This document shows, one piece after another, positions 46,554 through 55,146 of a DNA stretch of 64,000 bases. Source of the DNA: Microbacterium sp. Lineage in GTDB: Bacteria > Actinomycetota > Actinomycetes > Actinomycetales > Microbacteriaceae. Made by a program: the position numbers and the translations under genes. The stretch lies in the NCBI RefSeq assembly GCF_031180975.1, contig NZ_JAPSLI010000002.1, forward strand, positions 186,001 through 250,000, given 5' to 3'. Under the pieces are notes generated by a model. That model had not been told where the DNA came from and did no database searches. It worked only from the letters and a program-made list of their open reading frames with translations. Within the stretch, counting starts at the first letter, position 1. Each line of letters opens with the position of its first letter.

Positions 46554-46968
46554 CCTGCTTCTTCACGCGCATCAGCATTCCCGTCATGCCGCCTATCCGC
46601 AGCGGCGAGACGGCACGCGTCAGACCGATGCTCTGCGGGAAGTCGTCGGGGATGGCGAGGACCTCGTCGGCGCTCAGACCGGTGACGCCCTGCACGAGGA
46701 TGCTCGCGAATCCGCGGGTGGTCGGGGCCTCCGGCGGCGCCGTGGCGTGCATCGTGACGATGTCGTCGTTCACCTCGACGTAGATGTAGACCGGCGACTG
46801 GCACTCCGCCACGCGCTCGCACATCTCGGGGTGGTTCGCGACCTCTTCGGACACCGGCGGGAGCTCGTTGGCGAACTCCAGCAGCAGCTGCAGCCGCTCG
46901 GGCTCGGGGAGCTCGAGGAACTGGTCGCGGAACTCCGCGAGGGTGTCGGGAACGCGCGTCTGGGTCAT
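46537..46968 (-). CDS. sufE: SufE-family Fe-S assembly protein
   Basis: 143 aa. SufE takes the sulfane sulfur from the SufS cysteine desulfurase for Fe-S cluster assembly. The sulfur-accepting Cys is in VAECQSPVYIYVE (family GCxSxVW), and RGFASILVQGVTGLSADEVL is the conserved middle. It lies 19 bp downstream of the sulfurtransferase gene on the same strand, a common pairing in Actinobacteria, and the two are likely co-transcribed. ATG 46968 begins MTQTRVPDTLAEF. Confidence 0.92.
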   Translation of the reverse strand: MTQTRVPDTLAEFRDQFLELPEPERLQLLLEFANELPPVSEEVANHPEMCERVAECQSPVYIYVEVNDDIVTMHATAPPEAPTTRGFASILVQGVTGLSADEVLAIPDDFPQSIGLTRAVSPLRIGGMTGMLMRVKKQVRQKR

Positions 46969-46987
46969 CCCTGCAATTGTCACACGC

Positions 46988-47884
46988 TCACAGCGAGCCG
47001 GGCTCGGTCCCGGCCACGATCGGCACCCGCACGGCGCTGCCCCACTCGGTCCACGAGCCGTCGTAGTTGCGGACGTTCTGGAAGCCGAGCAGGTGCTTGA
47101 GCACGAACCAGGTGTGGCTGGAGCGCTCACCGATCCGGCAGTAGGCGATGACCTGGTCTGCGTCCGTGACGCCCGCCTCGTCACGATAGATGGCGTCCAG
47201 CTCAGCGCGGGACTTGAAGCCGCCGTCCTCGGCGACCGCCCGCGCCCACGGCACGCTCTTCGCCGTCGGGATGTGACCGGCGCGCAGCGCGCCCTCCTCG
47301 GGGTAGGCGGGTGCGGTGGTGCGCTCACCGTTGTACTCCTCGGGGGAGCGGACGTCGATCAGCGGACCGGTGCCGATGAACTTCAGCACATCGTCCTTGT
47401 AAGCACGCAGCACCGAGTCGTCCCGCTCCACGACCGGATAGTCGGTGGGCTCGGGCGAGGGCACCTCGGTGGTGAGCTCGCGGCCCTCGGCGATCCAGCG
47501 GTCGCGGCCCCCGTCCAGCAGCCGGACGTCCTCGTGGCCGAACAGCGAGAACACCCACAGGGCGTACGCCGCCCACCAGTTGTTCTTGTCGCCGTAGATC
47601 ACGACGGTGTCGTCGCGCTTGATGCCCTTGCGGCTGAGCAGCTCGGCGAAGCCCTTGCCGTCGACGTAGTCGCGGACCACCGGGTCGTTGAGCTCGGTGT
47701 GCCAGTCGACCTTCACCGCGCCGGGGATGTGTCCGGTCTCGTACAGCAGCACGTCCTCGTCGGACTCCACGACCACGAGGCCGGGCTCGCCCAGATGTGC
47801 GGCCAACCAGTCGGTGCTCACGAGACGTCCGGGCTCGGCGTACTCGGCGAACTTGGCGGTGGTGGTGTCGAACTCGACGGTCAC
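46988..47884 (-). CDS. Thiosulfate/3-mercaptopyruvate sulfurtransferase (two rhodanese domains)
   Basis: 298 aa with an inactive N-terminal rhodanese domain ([34 protein letters not shown]) and a catalytic C-terminal one ([12 protein letters not shown], active-site loop [17 protein letters not shown] with the persulfide Cys). CRIGERS matches the SseA/CysA-type thiosulfate sulfurtransferases of Actinobacteria. Upstream partner of sufE. GTG 47884 has AAGGAG at good spacing. Confidence 0.92.
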   Translation of the reverse strand: MTVEFDTTTAKFAEYAEPGRLVSTDWLAAHLGEPGLVVVESDEDVLLYETGHIPGAVKVDWHTELNDPVVRDYVDGKGFAELLSRKGIKRDDTVVIYGDKNNWWAAYALWVFSLFGHEDVRLLDGGRDRWIAEGRELTTEVPSPEPTDYPVVERDDSVLRAYKDDVLKFIGTGPLIDVRSPEEYNGERTTAPAYPEEGALRAGHIPTAKSVPWARAVAEDGGFKSRAELDAIYRDEAGVTDADQVIAYCRIGERSSHTWFVLKHLLGFQNVRNYDGSWTEWGSAVRVPIVAGTEPGSL

Positions 47885-47919
47885 GGAGGCTCCTTGAGGG
47901 TGGAAGGGCGCGGAGGTGA

Positions 47920-47945
47920 GGGACGGCGTAGTGTTGATCCGTCCC
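47920..47945. promoter_or_regulatory. Inverted repeat in the divergent sulfurtransferase/zapE promoter region
   Basis: GGGACGG-N12-CCGTCCC (47920-47926 with 47939-47945) in the 125-bp region between the two divergent starts. Possible operator; no family match recognised. Confidence 0.35.
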
Positions 47946-48009
47946 TACGACGATAGATCCCCTCGGGCTGGCCCGCATCCGGATCGTAAGACTTCGACAC
48001 AGGAATCGG

Positions 48010-49050
48010 ATGACTCAGACGACCACCACCGGCATCGTGCACCTGACCGACCGCACCCCGTCGGTCACCGGCACGGAGATGCTGGCGAGCCTGGTTCCGC
48101 CGCCGCAGTTCGACGACGCCACCTTCGAGAGCTATCGCGCCGATCCGGCACACCCCTCTCAGGAGGAGGCCAAGCGGACTCTCCAGCGCTTCGCCGGGCG
48201 CGGTGAGCCGGTGAAGCGGACAGGACTGTTCCGGCGGGCCCCGAAGGAGACGCCGATGAAGCCCGGCGTGTACCTCGACGGCGGCTTCGGCGTGGGCAAG
48301 ACCCATCTGCTGGCGTCGATCTACCACGCGCTCCCCGCACGCCGGAAGTACTTCGGCTCGTTCATCGAGTACACCGCCCTGGTCGGTGCGCTCGGCTACA
48401 AGAACACCGTCGACCTGCTGCGCGGCGCCGACCTGCTCTGCATCGACGAGTTCGAACTCGACGATCCCGGCGACACCATGGTGATGACCAGGCTGCTCGG
48501 CGAACTGGTCCCGTCCGGGACGAAGCTCGCAGCGACTTCGAACACGCCGCCGAACGCGCTGGGGGAGGGCCGGTTCGCGGCGCAGGACTTCCTGCGCGAG
48601 ATCCACGCCATGGCCGACAGCTTCCAGACACTGCGGATCGACGGCGTCGATTACCGCCAGCGCGCCATCGACGGGCACGCGGTGGTGCTCGACGACGCCG
48701 AGTACGCCCGCACGGTCGCGGATGCCGGCGCCGCCGGCGTCGCATCGGACGACGACTTCTCGGCCGTCATCCGCCACCTGGCCCACGTGCACCCGTCGCG
48801 GTACATCCGGGTGATCGACGGCCTCACGCTGGTCGGGCTGCGCGACGTGCGTGTGCTCACCGATCAGTCGGAGGCGCTGCGTTTCGTCGCGTTCGTCGAC
48901 CGTGTCTATGACGCCCAGATCCCGGTGGCGGCGACCGGGGCGGCGCTGGACGGCGTGTTCAGCGACGAGATGCTGGCAGGCGGGTATCGCAAGAAGTACC
49001 TGCGGGCGATCTCGCGGCTGAACGCGCTGACCCACTCGGTCTCGGAGTGA
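48010..49050 (+). CDS. zapE: Cell division protein ZapE (AFG1-type ATPase)
   Basis: 346 aa. Walker A is GGFGVGKTHLLASIYHAL (about residue 92) and Walker B is LLCIDEFELDDPGD (about 138). The sensor region KLAATSNTPPNALGEGRF and FLREIHAMADSF follow. ZapE/AFG1 ATPases act at the septum and membrane; in E. coli ZapE destabilises FtsZ polymers. The stretch of about 60 residues before the ATPase includes PPPQFDDATFESYRADPAHPSQ-like text, normal for the actinobacterial form. ATG 48010 follows AGGAATCGG. Confidence 0.88.
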   Translation: MTQTTTTGIVHLTDRTPSVTGTEMLASLVPPPQFDDATFESYRADPAHPSQEEAKRTLQRFAGRGEPVKRTGLFRRAPKETPMKPGVYLDGGFGVGKTHLLASIYHALPARRKYFGSFIEYTALVGALGYKNTVDLLRGADLLCIDEFELDDPGDTMVMTRLLGELVPSGTKLAATSNTPPNALGEGRFAAQDFLREIHAMADSFQTLRIDGVDYRQRAIDGHAVVLDDAEYARTVADAGAAGVASDDDFSAVIRHLAHVHPSRYIRVIDGLTLVGLRDVRVLTDQSEALRFVAFVDRVYDAQIPVAATGAALDGVFSDEMLAGGYRKKYLRAISRLNALTHSVSE

Positions 49051-49087
49051 TCCGCGCCGCTCACCCGATTTGAGGCGGTCGGGAAGA

Positions 49088-49100
49088 TAAGGCAGCCTAA
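49088..49100. promoter_or_regulatory. DtxR/IdeR-like iron box
   Basis: TAAGGCAGCCTAA, a 13-bp inverted repeat with one mismatch and the AGG..CCT arrangement of the DtxR/IdeR consensus core. It lies about 38-50 bp before the iron-type ABC transporter operon. Confidence 0.55.
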
Positions 49101-49137
49101 GTCGTCACCTTCCCCACCCGAGATCGAGGTACCGCGC

Positions 49138-50199
49138 GTGAAGCGTACGATTCCGACGCGCCTGGCGTTCCTGACCGGAGCCGTCGCAGCGGCGCTGGCC
49201 CTGAGCGGATGCGGCGCATCCGAGGTCGTGGACTCCGCGGCGCCCGCCGCAGCCGGCTCCGGCGACACCCAGTATCCGCTCACGATCGAGAACTGCGGTC
49301 ACGAGGTGGTCTTCGAGGCCGCACCGCAGCGCGTCGCCTCGCTGGACCAGAACGCGACCGAGATCCTCCTGTCGCTGGGTCTCGCAGACCGCATCGTGGG
49401 CACCGCATCGTGGACGGACCCGATCCTGCCGAGCCTCGCGGCGGCGAACGAGGATGTGCCGCGCCTGGCCGACAACGCTCCCACGTACGAGGTGCTGCTG
49501 GGGTCGGATCCCGACTTCGTGACCGCGTCGTTCGGTCGGCACTATCGGGCCGAGGGCGGGGTCGTGTCCCGAGAGCGCCTCGCCGAGACCGGCATCCCGT
49601 CCTACCTGTCACCGACCGACTGCGAGGACGGTGTCAGCATCAACGGCGGCGGGACCCGCACGAGGCCGCTCACGCTCGACGCGCTGTACCAGGAGATCCG
49701 CGAACTCGCCGCCGTCTTCGATGTCAGTGACCGCGGGGAGGAACTGCTGGCCGACCTCGAGAAGCGCACCGAGGAGGCGCTGCAGGATGTCGACCTGAAC
49801 GGGGCGACCGTGGCGTTCTGGTTCGCCGACACAAAGACGCCGTACGTGGCCGGCGGCTTCGGTGCGCCCTCGCTGCTGGCCTCCCTGACCGGCATGGAGA
49901 ACGCGTTCGCGGACGTGCCCGACGATTGGCCAGCGACGGGGTGGGAGGCGTTCGTCGACGCCGAGCCGCAGATCCTCGTGCTGGGCGACCTGCAACGCGA
50001 CCGCTTCCCGGGCGACCGTCTCGACGACAAGATCGCGTTCCTGGAGAGCGACCCGCTGGCGCGCACGATGAAGGCCGTGCAGAACCGCTGCTTCCTCGCG
50101 CTGCACGGCGCCGAGATGAACCCGTCGATCCGCTACGTCGAGGGTCTGGAGAAGATCCAGGAGTGGGCCCGGGACGCCGGCGAGTGCGTCGCACGGTGA
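49138..50199 (+). CDS. Iron-siderophore ABC transporter substrate-binding lipoprotein
   Basis: 353 aa. A signal peptide ends in the lipobox LALSGC (Cys25 to be lipidated), so it is anchored outside the membrane. The mature domain is a cluster-A (FecB/BtuF) binding protein: TIENCGHEVVFEAAPQRVASLDQNA-type opening, ATEILLSLGLADRIVGTAS, and the late segment SIRYVEGLEKI. GTG 49138 follows GAGGTACC. The stop overlaps the permease start (GTGA). Context and the DtxR-like box favour Fe3+-siderophore over cobalamin. Confidence 0.87.
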   Translation: MKRTIPTRLAFLTGAVAAALALSGCGASEVVDSAAPAAAGSGDTQYPLTIENCGHEVVFEAAPQRVASLDQNATEILLSLGLADRIVGTASWTDPILPSLAAANEDVPRLADNAPTYEVLLGSDPDFVTASFGRHYRAEGGVVSRERLAETGIPSYLSPTDCEDGVSINGGGTRTRPLTLDALYQEIRELAAVFDVSDRGEELLADLEKRTEEALQDVDLNGATVAFWFADTKTPYVAGGFGAPSLLASLTGMENAFADVPDDWPATGWEAFVDAEPQILVLGDLQRDRFPGDRLDDKIAFLESDPLARTMKAVQNRCFLALHGAEMNPSIRYVEGLEKIQEWARDAGECVAR

Positions 50200-51260
50200 C
50201 GACGCCCGCCTCCGGCATCCGCTCTGCATCGCGGCGCGGTGGACGCCGGACGGTCCCGTTCGTCCTGCTGACGCTCGGCGGGCTGGCCCTGTTCCTCGGC
50301 TCGGTCGCCGTCGCCGTGACCCTGGGGCCGGCAGACATCTCCCTCGTCAACGTCCGCGACATCGTCCTGAACCATCTCGGCATCACCGACATCCCGGTGC
50401 GGGTCTCCGAGGACGCCATCGTCTGGCAGGACCGGATGCCGCGGACGCTGGTCGCCGCCGCCTGCGGCGCGGGGCTCGGGGTGTGCGGCGCCATCCTGCA
50501 GTCCCTGCTGCGCAACCCGCTCGCCGACCCGTTCATCCTCGGGGTGTCGTCCGGCGCGTCGACGGGCGCCGTGGTTGTCGGGATGCTCGGCCTCGGCGGC
50601 ACCGCACTCGGGTTGTCGGGCGGCGCTTTCATCGGAGCGCTCGTCGCCTTCGCGTTCGTGCTGCTGGTCGGCCGTTACGCGAACGGAGGAGTGAGCGCGA
50701 TCGTGCTGGCCGGCGTGGCCGGCACCCAACTGTTCTCGGCGCTGACGTCGCTGGTGATCTTCGCGTTCGCTGACTCCGACGAGACGAGGGGCATCATGTT
50801 CTGGCTGCTCGGCTCGCTCGAGGGGATGCGCTGGGACGACGTGCTGCTCACCACGGCGGTCGCCCTCGTCGGCACCGTCATCGCGATGGGCTACATGCGC
50901 TCCCTCGACGCCTTCGCGTTCGGCGAGGACATCGCGGCGTCGCTCGGCATCCACGTCGCGCGCACGCGCATCATCCTCCTGACGCTCACGGCCCTGCTGA
51001 CCGCCGCGCTGGTGAGCGTCGCCGGCGCCATCGGCTTCGTCGGCCTCGTGCTGCCGCACGCGGCGCGCCTGCTGTTCGGTCAGCGACACTCCCGCATCCT
51101 TCCCGCGACCGCCGTCCTCGGAGCGATCTTCATGGTGTGGGTGGATGCCGGGTCGCGCGTCATCTTCACGCCCTCCCCGCTGCCCGTCGGTGTCGGCACC
51201 GCCATTGTGGGCGTGCCGGTGTTCGTGCTGCTCCTCATCCGTCGGAAGGCGACGCCATGA
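50196..51260 (+). CDS. FecCD-family ABC transporter permease
   Basis: 354 aa with about ten transmembrane helices. The family features are RMPRTLVAAACGAGLGVCGAILQ and NPLADPFILGVSSGAS near residue 85-120, and the coupling loop GIHVARTRIILLTLTALLTAA-SVAGAIGFVGLVLPHAARL near 260. As the only permease in the operon it should act as a homodimer. GTG 50196 was chosen because it forms the 4-bp overlap with the upstream stop; another in-frame GTG lies 12 nt earlier. Confidence 0.9.
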   Translation: MTTPASGIRSASRRGGRRTVPFVLLTLGGLALFLGSVAVAVTLGPADISLVNVRDIVLNHLGITDIPVRVSEDAIVWQDRMPRTLVAAACGAGLGVCGAILQSLLRNPLADPFILGVSSGASTGAVVVGMLGLGGTALGLSGGAFIGALVAFAFVLLVGRYANGGVSAIVLAGVAGTQLFSALTSLVIFAFADSDETRGIMFWLLGSLEGMRWDDVLLTTAVALVGTVIAMGYMRSLDAFAFGEDIAASLGIHVARTRIILLTLTALLTAALVSVAGAIGFVGLVLPHAARLLFGQRHSRILPATAVLGAIFMVWVDAGSRVIFTPSPLPVGVGTAIVGVPVFVLLLIRRKATP

Positions 51261-52018
51261 CGCTCTCGGCCACCGACGTCTCCTGGACCCGCGGCGGCGC
51301 GCTCGTCGTCGACGGTGTCACCCTGCACCCGCAGCCGGGGCAGACCGTCGGTCTGCTCGGCCCGAACGGGTCCGGCAAGTCCTCGCTGCTGCGGCTGCTG
51401 CAGGGACTCGCGCGGCCCGACCGCGGTCTCATCACCCTCGACGGTGACGACATCTCCGGCATCGGCCGGCGAGAGGTCGCGCAGAAGGTCGCCACCGTCA
51501 GCCAGCAGGCGGAGACGGATGCCGACATCACCGTCTACGACGTCGTGCGCCTGGGGCGCACGCCCTACCGCGGCCTGTTCGGCGGTGGATCGGCACGCGA
51601 CGACGCGGTCGTGCGCGACGCTCTCGCCCAGGTGGATCTGGTCGGCAAGGAGGACCGGCTCTGGCATGCGCTGTCGGGTGGTGAGCGGCAGCGGGCGCAC
51701 ATCGCGCGGGCGCTCGCCCAGGAACCCCGCGAACTGCTGCTGGACGAGCCCACCAACCACCTCGACATCCGGCACCAGCTGGATCTGCTACGGCTCGTGA
51801 CGGGCCTGCCGGTGACCACCGTGATCGCCATGCACGACCTGAACCTGGCGGCGATGTTCTGCGACACCGTCGTTGTGCTGAGCTTCGGGCGGGTGGTCGC
51901 GGCAGGACCGCCCGCCGAGGTCCTCAGCGAGGAGCTGATCCACGGCGTGTACGGGGTGCGGTCGCGCGTGACCGCGGACCCCGCGTCTGGCGTCGCGCAC
52001 ATCGCGTTCATCCCCTGA
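51257..52018 (+). CDS. ABC transporter ATPase of the iron-siderophore importer
   Basis: 253 aa. Walker A is GLLGPNGSGKSSLLRLL, the Q-loop lies in VSQQAETDADITVYDVV, the ABC signature is ALSGGERQRAHIARALAQ, Walker B is ELLLDEPTNHLD and the switch His is AMHDLNLAAMFCD. FepC/FhuC-type ATPase that pairs with the FecCD permease. ATG overlaps the permease stop (ATGA), completing a three-gene coupled operon. Confidence 0.93.
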   Translation: MTLSATDVSWTRGGALVVDGVTLHPQPGQTVGLLGPNGSGKSSLLRLLQGLARPDRGLITLDGDDISGIGRREVAQKVATVSQQAETDADITVYDVVRLGRTPYRGLFGGGSARDDAVVRDALAQVDLVGKEDRLWHALSGGERQRAHIARALAQEPRELLLDEPTNHLDIRHQLDLLRLVTGLPVTTVIAMHDLNLAAMFCDTVVVLSFGRVVAAGPPAEVLSEELIHGVYGVRSRVTADPASGVAHIAFIP

Positions 52019-52118
52019 GCACCCGCACCTTTATCGTCCGCCGCCCGGAAGTTCAACCCGCTGACGGCTCGTGCCACGGTCGGCTAGCGTCGGTCGCCCA
52101 GGACGACAGGAGGATGCC

Positions 52119-52325
52119 ATGCCGATGACTCCCGACGAGAAGCGCCACGATCAGCTCACCGCCGCGCCCGACGCGACGGAGGAGGACGCCGCACCCCGCG
52201 TGAACGTCACGAAGGTCGGCGGCAACACCCGGGTGGACGTCGCCGAGGACGCGGCGGTGCGTCCCGGCCCCGGACCGGGGATGCCGGAGGCCGAGGGGAA
52301 GGACGCCGACGCCCGCGGCGAGTAA
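52119..52325 (+). CDS. Small acidic disordered protein, unknown
   Basis: 68 aa: MPMTPDEKRHDQLTAAPD at the start, then VNVTKVGGNTRVDVAEDAA and a Pro/Gly-rich tail. It has no cysteines and no hydrophobic segment, and is likely unstructured. It is supported by a strong AGGAGG 5 nt before the ATG and by codon usage like its neighbours. I do not recognise a family. Confidence 0.6.
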   Translation: MPMTPDEKRHDQLTAAPDATEEDAAPRVNVTKVGGNTRVDVAEDAAVRPGPGPGMPEAEGKDADARGE

Positions 52326-52352
52326 CACGATCGTCACACTCGGGGGCGCGGT

Positions 52353-52390
52353 GTAACCGGGCCGCAACATACGGCGCGATCATCCGAAAC
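52353..52390 (+). promoter_or_regulatory. GlnR operator of amtB
   Basis: GTAAC-n6-GCAAC-n6-CGCGA-n6-GAAAC with exact 6-nt spacers. Three of the four half-sites match the GlnR pattern; the third is degenerate. It lies 50-87 bp upstream of the amtB start. Confidence 0.7.
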
Positions 52391-52439
52391 GCACCGGGAA
52401 CACACTGAGTCTCACTTCTTCCCGAAAGTGAGGTTCGAC

Positions 52440-53678
52440 ATGGATGCTCCAGGCAACATCTCCTGGGCCGTGACCGCAACGGCGCTCGTTCTGCTGATGA
52501 CGCCGGGCGTGGCGTTCTTCTACGGCGGGCTGGTGAAGGCCAAGAGCGTCATCAGCATGATGATGATGAGCTTCGGCTCGATCGGTCTGATCGCCGTGCT
52601 GTGGATCCTCTACGGCTTCTCCATGAGCTCGGTCGACGAACCAGGGCAGTTCGCCGGCAACCCGTTCGCGGACTTCGGTCTCGCGACCGCCGCGACGGGC
52701 GAGGGCGCGAACGTGGCACTGCTCGGTATCGCCTACGGCGCCACCTTCGCCATCATCACCGTGGCGCTCATCTCGGGCGCGATCGCGGACCGCGCCCGCT
52801 TCGGCCCCTGGCTGATCTACGTCGGCATCTTCGGCACCCTCGGCTACTTCCCGATCGCGGCATGGGTGTGGGGCGGCGGCTGGATCATGAACCTGGGCTC
52901 GATGCTGTTCGGCGAGGACAGCGGCATCGCCGTCATCGACTACGCCGGCGGCCTCGCCGTGCACACCACCGCCGGCGCCGCCGCCCTCGCCCTCGCCATC
53001 GTGCTCGGCAAGCGCATCGGGTTCCAGAAGGGCATCCAGAAGCCGCACAACGTGCCGCTCACCCTGCTCGGCGCGTCGCTGCTGTGGTTCGGTTGGTTCG
53101 GGTTCAACGCCGGCGCCGAGTGGCTGTCCGAGGACATGGGCAAGGTCGGTCTGATCGCCATCAACACGCTCGGCGCGACCGCGGCCGCCATCCTCGGCTG
53201 GATCCTCGTCGAGAAGCTCAAGGAGGGCAAGGCGACGTCGATCGGTGCCGCCTCCGGTGCTGTCGCGGGTCTCGTGGCGATCACCCCGGCGTGCGCCAAC
53301 CTGACCCCGGGCTGGGCACTGCTGCTCGGTGCGCTGTCCGGCATCGCCTGCGCCCTGGCGGTCGAGCTGAAGTTCCGGCTCGGTTTCGACGACTCGCTCG
53401 ATGTCGTCGGCATCCACCTGGTCGGCGGTCTGCTCGGCACCCTGTACCTGGGCTTCTTCGCCACCGGACAGGGTCTGTTCACCGGCGGCGACGTGCGTCT
53501 GCTGGCCCTGCAGGCGATCGCTGGTCTGGGTGTGCTGGTGTATGCCTTCGTCACCTCGCTGGTGATCGGCCTGGTGATCGAGAAGACGATCGGCTTCCGG
53601 GTCACCAGTGAGGACGAGATCGCAGGCGTCGATCTGGTGGTCCACGGCGAAGAGGGTTACGTCCTCACCGAGGCGTGA
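52440..53678 (+). CDS. amtB: Ammonium transporter
   Basis: 412 aa, 11 transmembrane helices, trimeric ammonium channel. The conserved first helix has LVLLMTPGVAFFYGGLVKAKS. The pore His pair is recognisable in GGLAVHTTAGAAALALA and VVGIHLVGGLLGTL. WFGWFGFNAGAEW is another family hallmark. ATG 52440 has GAGG 6 nt upstream; an in-frame start 12 nt earlier would erase it. No glnK or glnD follows, unlike many actinobacterial amtB operons. Confidence 0.95.
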   Translation: MDAPGNISWAVTATALVLLMTPGVAFFYGGLVKAKSVISMMMMSFGSIGLIAVLWILYGFSMSSVDEPGQFAGNPFADFGLATAATGEGANVALLGIAYGATFAIITVALISGAIADRARFGPWLIYVGIFGTLGYFPIAAWVWGGGWIMNLGSMLFGEDSGIAVIDYAGGLAVHTTAGAAALALAIVLGKRIGFQKGIQKPHNVPLTLLGASLLWFGWFGFNAGAEWLSEDMGKVGLIAINTLGATAAAILGWILVEKLKEGKATSIGAASGAVAGLVAITPACANLTPGWALLLGALSGIACALAVELKFRLGFDDSLDVVGIHLVGGLLGTLYLGFFATGQGLFTGGDVRLLALQAIAGLGVLVYAFVTSLVIGLVIEKTIGFRVTSEDEIAGVDLVVHGEEGYVLTEA

Positions 53679-53687
53679 TCACCCCGC

Positions 53688-53693
53688 TAGGGT
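53688..53693 (+). promoter_or_regulatory. -10-like hexamer, leaderless promoter of pemK-like gene
   Basis: TAGGGT ends 6 nt before the GTG at 53700. Confidence 0.45.
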
Positions 53694-53699
53694 GGGCAG

Positions 53700-54275
53700 G
53701 TGACCTCCTCGAAGAGCATCCTGGCCACCCTGGCGGGCATCCTCGTCAAGGCGCTGTCGCGGGAGTCGCGAGCCGAGCCGGTCGAGCCGCGACGTCCCCA
53801 TGCGACGCTCCGGCCCGACGGCGTCGGCTCGCTTCCTCATGCGCGGGATGCCGGACGCGAGGGCGGAACCGCCACGGTGCGCATCGATCCGGAGAGCGTG
53901 CCGGATCTGGCCGTCGGGTATTCGCCGTCGCGCAATCGGCTGCCGGATTCCGGCGAGGTGATCTGGACGTGGGTGCCCTACGAGGAGAACGACGGCCGCG
54001 GCAAGGACCGTCCGGTGCTCGTGATCGGGCGCCAGACCGACGACCGGGTGTACGCGGTTCGCATGACCAGCCGGTCGCGGGACGGCGACCGGGACTACGT
54101 GCCCATAGGCTCTGGCGACTGGGACTCCCGCGGCAGGGAGTCGTGGGTGGACATCGAGCAGCTGTACAGCGTGCACGCCGACGGCATGCGTCGCGAGGCG
54201 GCGGTGCTGGACGCCGGACGGTACGGGCGCGTCGCGGAGGCGCTCATCGCTCGGTACGGGTGGGCGCGGGCCTAG
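53700..54275 (+). CDS. PemK/MazF-like protein without adjacent antitoxin
   Basis: 191 aa. The C-terminal 110 residues have the MazF/PemK SH3-like fold: GEVIWTWVPYEENDGRGKDRPVLVIG, VRMTSRSRD, and a final WVDIEQLYSV. A longer N-terminal extension (about 80 residues, basic/Pro-rich after a short hydrophobic stretch LATLAGILVKAL) is not typical of free toxins. MazF-family members cleave RNA at specific sequences. No antitoxin ORF is adjacent, so it may be a domesticated housekeeping member. The 3' end overlaps the convergent hydrolase by 32 bp. Confidence 0.75.
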   Translation: MTSSKSILATLAGILVKALSRESRAEPVEPRRPHATLRPDGVGSLPHARDAGREGGTATVRIDPESVPDLAVGYSPSRNRLPDSGEVIWTWVPYEENDGRGKDRPVLVIGRQTDDRVYAVRMTSRSRDGDRDYVPIGSGDWDSRGRESWVDIEQLYSVHADGMRREAAVLDAGRYGRVAEALIARYGWARA

Positions 54276-55146
54276 ACTGCGCGGCGAAGAACCCCATCAA
54301 TGCGGCGGCGAGCTCCTGCGGCGCCTCCTCCGCGATGTGGTGGCCGCAGTCGATCCCGAATCCTGAGACATCCGCCGCCCAGCGGTTCCAGACGGCCAGC
54401 GGGTCGCCGTGCAGGCGCACGAGGTCGTCGCGCAGCGACCACAGGATCAGCACCGGCATGGTGAGCAGTCGCCCGCGTGCCACGTCGTCGTGCTCGTGCG
54501 CGCGGTCGACCGTGAGACCGGCGCGATAGTCCTCGAGCATGGCGCGCACGACTGAGGGCGTGCGCACAGCCCGCATGAGCTCGGCGTGGTTCTCCTCGCC
54601 CATGCTCACCGGATCCGCTTTCGGTGCGTACCAGGCCGAAGGATCCGCCATGATCACCCGCTCGGGGATCTCGGGCTGGGCGAAGAAGAACCAATGCCAC
54701 CACGCGGTGGCGAACTCCGCATCGGCGCGGCGGAGATGCTCGGAGATCGGCAGGCTGTCGATCAGGACGACCCGCTCGACGACATCCGGATGATCCAGCG
54801 CGAGTCGCAGCGCGACGTAGCTTCCGCGGTCGTGGCCGACGAGCCTGATCTTCTGGTAGCCGAGGCGATGCGCCACCTGCAGCATGTCGCCGGCCATGGC
54901 CCGCTTCGAGTGAGCGGAGTGGTCCTGCGACGGCGCGGGGCCCCGCGAGCGGCCGTACCCGCGCAGGTCGGGGCAGATGACGGCGTGACCGGCGTCCGCG
55001 AGCAGCGCGGCCACCCGGTGCCACGTCGCGGAGGTGCGCGGATGTCCGTGCAGCAGCATGACGGGTGTTCCAGCTCCTCGACGGTGCCGGACGAAGATGC
55101 GGGCATCGGTCGTGTCGATCTCGACGCAGGTGAAGCCGTCGAACAT
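54244..55146 (-). CDS. Alpha/beta hydrolase of the haloacetate/fluoroacetate dehalogenase type
   Basis: 300 aa. Oxyanion motif HGHPRTSATWHRVA; the nucleophile elbow LVGHDRGSYVALRL carries Asp, not Ser, as in fluoroacetate dehalogenases and epoxide hydrolases. The cap domain has WWHWFFFAQPEIPE, matching the His-Trp pair used to bind the leaving fluoride in fluoroacetate dehalogenase. The catalytic His lies in IDCGHHIAEEAPQEL. Substrate is therefore a halo-acid or a related ester/epoxide, unproven. ATG 55146 shares one base with the stop of the GIY-YIG gene, indicating coupling. Confidence 0.8.
   Translation of the reverse strand: MFDGFTCVEIDTTDARIFVRHRRGAGTPVMLLHGHPRTSATWHRVAALLADAGHAVICPDLRGYGRSRGPAPSQDHSAHSKRAMAGDMLQVAHRLGYQKIRLVGHDRGSYVALRLALDHPDVVERVVLIDSLPISEHLRRADAEFATAWWHWFFFAQPEIPERVIMADPSAWYAPKADPVSMGEENHAELMRAVRTPSVVRAMLEDYRAGLTVDRAHEHDDVARGRLLTMPVLILWSLRDDLVRLHGDPLAVWNRWAADVSGFGIDCGHHIAEEAPQELAAALMGFFAAQSRPAPTRTER

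Noticed and set aside
49138-52018. Cobalamin importer (BtuCDF) assignment for the ABC operon
   Set aside because: No cobalamin riboswitch upstream, and a DtxR-like box is present, so an iron-siderophore role fits better.
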